Below, piece by piece: positions 60,401 through 64,000 of a stretch of 64,000 nucleotides of DNA. How positions within the stretch are numbered: position 1 is the stretch's first letter; every line of letters begins with the position of its first letter. A program made the position numbers and the translations under genes. The notes below the pieces were generated by a model that did no database searches, had not been told where the DNA came from, and saw nothing but the letters and a program-made list of their open reading frames with translations. Source of the DNA: Anaeramoeba flamelloides (taxonomy: Eukaryota; Metamonada; Anaeramoebidae); contig JANTQA010000063.1 of assembly GCA_027625915.1 (NCBI GenBank), positions 5,413,501-5,477,500 of the forward strand. Reading direction: 5' to 3'.

Positions 60401-63400
60401 TTAAAAAGGGTAATTGTAAATCTGCAAACCTTGGAAAGGGTATTAAAGCAGTCATGAGGGTAAATAAAAATAAAAAATTCAATTAGTAAAACATTTTTAA
60501 AACATCTGAGTGCCTTGTTTCAATCGGTATTTCAAGATAAAAATCTTTTCTTTGTTCAAAAATATTAATATTTAAATAAAAAGAAAGTTGGGACGTATTC
60601 TAGTTCAATATATTTACCAACAAATTAAAAATCAAAAAAATTAAAAAATTGATCCTGAAAAATAATAAAAAAAAACATTTAATTTCTTGATCTTATGTTT
60701 TACATTTGATGCAATTGCTTCTTTTTTACTCAATTTTGTTTTTAATTCTGAACGGAAAAACTTTTGTTTGAAAAATTATTGATTAACAAATTACTTTCTA
60801 TGTTAAAAATAACTTTCAAAATGAATTTTAATTCCTATTTTCATTTAATTCATCTAATTCTGATTTTGGTTAAAGAAAATAGGATGTTTTCTGCCCAGCC
60901 TATAATATTTTTAATATTATTAACAGAAAAGACTCCATAACTTTATTAGCCCTAGTGGAAAATAAAAGTATATGTAAATCTTTAAAAAAATTTCTAAATA
61001 AAATTTTAGGAAATAGGAAAAGTGCATAGGAGTGCCGTAGATTCCCGTAGAGTGCCTAGGTTTTCCAGAATTCAAACGAATTGAGAAAAATCAAAGATTT
61101 TACTAAATTCTTTTGAAATCTGGAAAAGCTAATGGCGGTTTTTATTAATTTGAGAAATAAAAAGAAAATTTATTTAATTTTCTGACTAATTTCTTAAATT
61201 AAAAAAAACCTAACGGTAAACAAGAGGAACTAAAAACTCCTCCCATAAACAATAAAAAAAAAAAAAAGAAAATATGATATTTTATGAGCTATAATCTTAC
61301 ATATATTATAGCTAAGATAAAAAAACTCTAAATAGATTTTAGAGTTTCGGAAAGTGACTTAGAGTTCCGTGGGGTGCTGTAAAGTGCCGTGGAGTGCTTA
61401 AGTTTTCTTGGGGTTTTCTATTTTATTAGATAAGTGTTCTAGGTTTTTTTTACTTTTTGAAATAAACAGAAAATTTTAATAAATTTTCGGTTTATTTCAA
61501 AAATTAAAAAAAACCTAACGAAAATCTATTGATTTTCCAGATAAATAGAAAACTCAAAAAAAAACATAACGACAATCTATTAATTTTCTAAATAAACAGA
61601 AAACTCAAGAAAACCTAAAGACGGTTTTTTTTAATTTTTGAAATAAAAAAAAAAAATTAAGAAATTTTCTTTTTATTTCTGGAATTGAAAAAAAAACCAT
61701 GGCAAACAGGGGGGTAATTTTGTTCAATCACCACTGAAATCAAGAATAAAAAAAGAAAAAAAGAAAAAAAGGATATTATTAAATTCTTCTTTCATAAATA
61801 TAGATTTATTGGATTTAATTTGTTTGATTTGATAATAATTTATTTTACATTTAATTGAAAACTCAAAATAATTATGAATTTTGCTTTTATTTTTTAACAA
61901 TATTTCTTTTTAATTTAGAGTTGAATTTTTTGCAGTTGCTTCTTAATTTTGAGAATTAAATCCCTGTACTTTAATCTTTGAAATAATATTGTTTGTTTTT
62001 ACTTTGTTTGATAAAAATATTGCAAAACAAATTTTGAAAACAAATTTGTAAAAAAAGGTTACATAAAAAAGAAATAAATAGTAATGAGGCGAGAAATCCA
62101 AAATGGTAATAAATTGTTTGTATTCATCAAAATTAAGAAGATAAAGAAAACAAATCTTGGAAAATAGGTTTTTATCGATTATTTTTTTTTTCTATTTTTG
62201 ATTTCAACAAATTTATTTGGAAAGGTGATCTTTTCTTTTTTGGTTCTAAAAGAAAATAATTTTTCAAAAAATATGCCTTTTCGGGTCTATTTTCATTGGT
62301 TTGTTCTTGGGATAATTCTCAATCATTCACTAGAACACATTTCTTGATTCCAAAAAATAAATACTAAAATCGAAAATTTAATCACAAAAAAAATGTTCAA
62401 GAAAGTAAACAATCAAAGATCCAAGACTTTTATCTTTGGTTTAGTGTTAGTTTATAGTTCTTTTCACAAATAGAAGTGTGAACAGTATTTTGGTTTCAAA
62501 GTTTCAATATCTCCGCACTCAAAAAATTGTTTTTCATTAATGCTCTTACAATTAAAATTTTTCAAAAATAGTAAAATATGCCTATTTCATGAAAGAATTA
62601 GCTTCTAACAAAAGAGAGAACTCAAATTAAAGTATTTTACTATTGAAGGAAAATTATATTCGTGTCCTGTGGTTCAAATGTCTCTAAAAATCCTACTGGT
62701 AAAATAATACTAAAAGTTGAACTCATCAATTCAAAATGATCCTTGTAATAAAAAAAAAGCCCATGTATTCCAGTAAAAAAGATGCATTTTGGGATACAAA
62801 GTTAAAGGTTGAATAATCAATATGAAGACTTGAAAATTGAAAAATATCTATCTTTGATTAATTTGTGATGCTAAGGTAGATTAGTCGGTAAAATTTCCAA
62901 TTTTTTAACAAAATTTTCTAATTAACCGAGATTATTTTTATATATTGGAAATATAATGAAAGGGCAACTATCTGAATTAAAATGGAAACAAAAATAGTCG
63001 ATATTTCTGTTACTATGCCCGATAATTATTGATTTAATTCTTGAAATTTTAAAATAATTGAAAATAATATTACTTTTAGAAGATCTAAATATTAATTTTT
63101 TAAAAACAAAATTTACTATTGAGGTTCTACTTTTTAGATTTGGAAAAGGAAAATTGAAAAAAAAAAATTCCAAATTGTTAATTTTTTGTAGTGATCATTG
63201 TAATAAATTCAATAATTTATTGTACCATAATATTTAGAATAGATTTTTTAGATCTCTTTTGACCAATTACTGATATGAATTGCATTCAATTAGTAGCTCG
63301 TTTTAATTTTAAAGGAATCTATGGTGAAGTTAATCGTTTTAGTAATGAAAATGAATTTTTAAAAAAGAAAAGAAAATTCAAAATTTACCGTAAAAGTTCC

Positions 63401-63999
63401 GCTAAATTTGTGTTCATTTGTGAAAATTTAGGAGATATTCTTATAAGAGAGACTAATTTCATTAATTTGATAGAAATTAAATTACTCACTAAAGAATTGA
63501 TGATAATTGTACGCTGCTTGAGAGAAAAATTTCGGAATATTTTGTATCGTTCTTCTTCTTCTTCATACATTAGTAAAGGAAGATTTGTTTCCAAAAATGA
63601 AAGGGTGTTTTTCGAGCTGTAGCTACTCGTAGAAAATTGTTGAGAAGACATCTCAGATTCTACCATAAAAGAAGAATTGATCGTCCAAATTACCAATTTG
63701 AAGCTTTGCTTTTCAATTTGAGATGGCTGATCTTGGTTTAACACTGAAACAATTTTACTGGTGGGCTTTTTGTTTTTTTTTTCATTAATAGGGGTGAATT
63801 GGTCAGAGAACTGTCTTAAATTCTGTATTGTTTCAATCCTAGCAGTCGGAGAAGAGTTTTTGACACGCGGCAAAAATCTGGGGCTAAATTTTGGAGAAAG
63901 TGTTTTATTAATTTTCTTTCGGGAATTATTGTTATTACTATTACTGATCTTGAGAGTTAGGGGGGTGTTGTAGGAGTTTTTTCGATCCAGCGTTTTATT
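53430..63999 (-). CDS. Ras GTPase-activating protein (RasGAP domain), 5' end outside window
   Basis: Minus-strand exons 63,999-63,389 (open at the window edge), 59,850-59,759, 59,362-58,133 and 54,220-53,430 join in phase to 907 codons plus an unseen start. RasGAPs speed GTP hydrolysis by Ras at membranes. The last exon carries the catalytic domain: NTRTLFRSSSLSAK with the arginine finger (LFR; AGA at 54,200-54,198), and FLFLRFFVPAI, the FLR block that stabilises the finger. The domain's first helices (VLRLLRWMIFQETVNG) end the previous exon, so a 3.9 kb intron (58,132-54,221) splits the catalytic domain just before the finger. Upstream lies a PH-like stretch with Lys and Asn/Asp inserts (about 59,000-58,370), a helical region, and a Ser-rich N-terminal exon. 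The join LAELLR|NALSKQ across the 3.5 kb intron rests on phase and splice sites; further small exons there cannot be excluded. Stop TAA at 53,430-53,432, followed by AATAAA. Confidence 0.85.
54371..55035. other. RasGAP intron, 3' part without clear elements
   Basis: Part of the 3,912 bp intron of the minus-strand RasGAP gene. It holds an A tract (54,396-54,426) and AT-rich sequence; no feature is recognised before the inverted-repeat element that starts at 55,036. Confidence 0.5.
55036..55768. mobile_element. TTAA-bounded element with about 100 bp inverted ends (RasGAP intron)
   Basis: The left arm AAAGGTGCAACTATAAAG continues to TTTTGTTCTGATTAAGTTTA. The right arm read inwards starts AAAGGTGTAACTAAAAAAG and contains the identical TTTGTTCTGATTAAGTTTA, ending near TTCCAAAAAAG. 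TTAA stands outside both (55,032-55,035 and 55,769-55,772). Weaker similarity of the flanks suggests the true ends may lie about 20 bp further out. No coding frame. Confidence 0.65.
55829..56482. repeat. Dispersed repeat B, copy 2 (RasGAP intron)
   Basis: Second copy of the repeat at 23,579-24,261, in the same direction on the plus strand, and therefore antisense within the RasGAP transcript. It lies 60 bp from the TTAA-bounded element. Confidence 0.7.
56560..56900 (-). repeat. Palindromic repeat P, copy 2 (RasGAP intron)
   Basis: Two palindromic units around AAATCTTTGATTTT and ATCTATGATTTTACT are followed by AACGCCATTAG or AACGTCATTAG. The decamer array lies at the right end in reverse orientation (56,839-56,871; on the minus strand GTAGAAAGCC, GTAGAGTGAA, GTCAAGTGCC). 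It is the most degenerate copy. Confidence 0.55.
61018..61720 (+). repeat. Palindromic repeat P, copies 3 and 4 (RasGAP intron)
   Basis: The first array at 61,021-61,059 (AGTGCCGTAG, ATTCCCGTAG, AGTGCCTAGG) precedes a palindromic unit (TTTTCCAGAATTCAAACG... to TCTGGAAAAG). A second array of six decamers at 61,339-61,398 precedes a hairpin at 61,442-61,515 and further inverted units to about 61,705. Two P copies in tandem, in the same orientation as copy 1, inside the 3.5 kb intron of the RasGAP gene. Confidence 0.65.
62180..62310 (-). other. Possible extra RasGAP-gene exon, weak
   Basis: On the minus strand a short frame reads QEQTNENRPEKAYFLKNYF and then LLEPKKKRSPFQINLL. This is more protein-like than the rest of the intron. 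No convincing donor follows, and the flanking exons already join in phase without it, so it may be an alternative exon, an old coding fragment or chance. Confidence 0.2.
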
Positions 64000-64000
64000 T

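Noticed and set aside
63275-63622. Plus-strand 115-codon frame near the window end
   Set aside because: It is antisense to the RasGAP N-terminal exon, whose frame is longer, reaches the window edge and ends at a good donor.
1-64000. tRNA genes, CRISPR arrays, bacterial operons
   Set aside because: No tRNA B-box-type pattern, no regularly spaced identical repeats with unique spacers, and no ribosome-binding-site-led gene strings were seen on either strand.

Overview
This window reads as nuclear DNA of an AT-rich unicellular eukaryote. It has GT-AG introns, long spacers, the standard code, TAA as the stop of all six recognised or likely genes, and proteins loaded with Asn, Lys and Glu tracts. 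That style is seen in free-living amoebae; Anaeramoeba or a dictyostelid-like lineage is a guess, not shown by the sequence. No tRNA, rRNA, CRISPR or bacterial operon structure was found.

Layout. A small coiled-coil gene (minus, 3,074-3,580) lies beside a 1.1 kb element with almost identical 133 bp inverted ends (3,738-4,875). The spliceosomal DEAH helicase Prp22/DHX8 occupies 8,231-13,168 as one exon. The ribosomal protein uL13 gene (17,148-18,081) has one intron. A 7.7 kb spacer follows, rich in repeats and coding-like debris. A giant BEACH-domain gene runs from at least 25,784 to 43,080 in five or more exons, one of them 9 kb, with a 4.3 kb intron inside the BEACH domain. A Lys/Glu-rich protein with a four-times repeated motif lies at 46,408-47,880. 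A broken-looking coding stretch lies at 48,360-49,330. A RasGAP gene on the minus strand spans 53,430 to beyond the window edge, in four visible exons with introns of 3.9, 0.4 and 3.5 kb.

The genes are housekeeping or signalling genes (splicing, translation, membrane traffic, Ras control) with no sign of joint function. The distinctive content is between and inside them: a dense set of short elements with terminal inverted repeats. Several are bounded by TTAA, one by TA with a CAGT end. There are also dispersed repeats present in two or three copies, and a palindromic family that carries a 10-base-period tandem array in every copy. The large introns are largely made of these elements.

All exon joins were worked out by eye from splice signals, reading phase and family knowledge. 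No search or alignment program was run.
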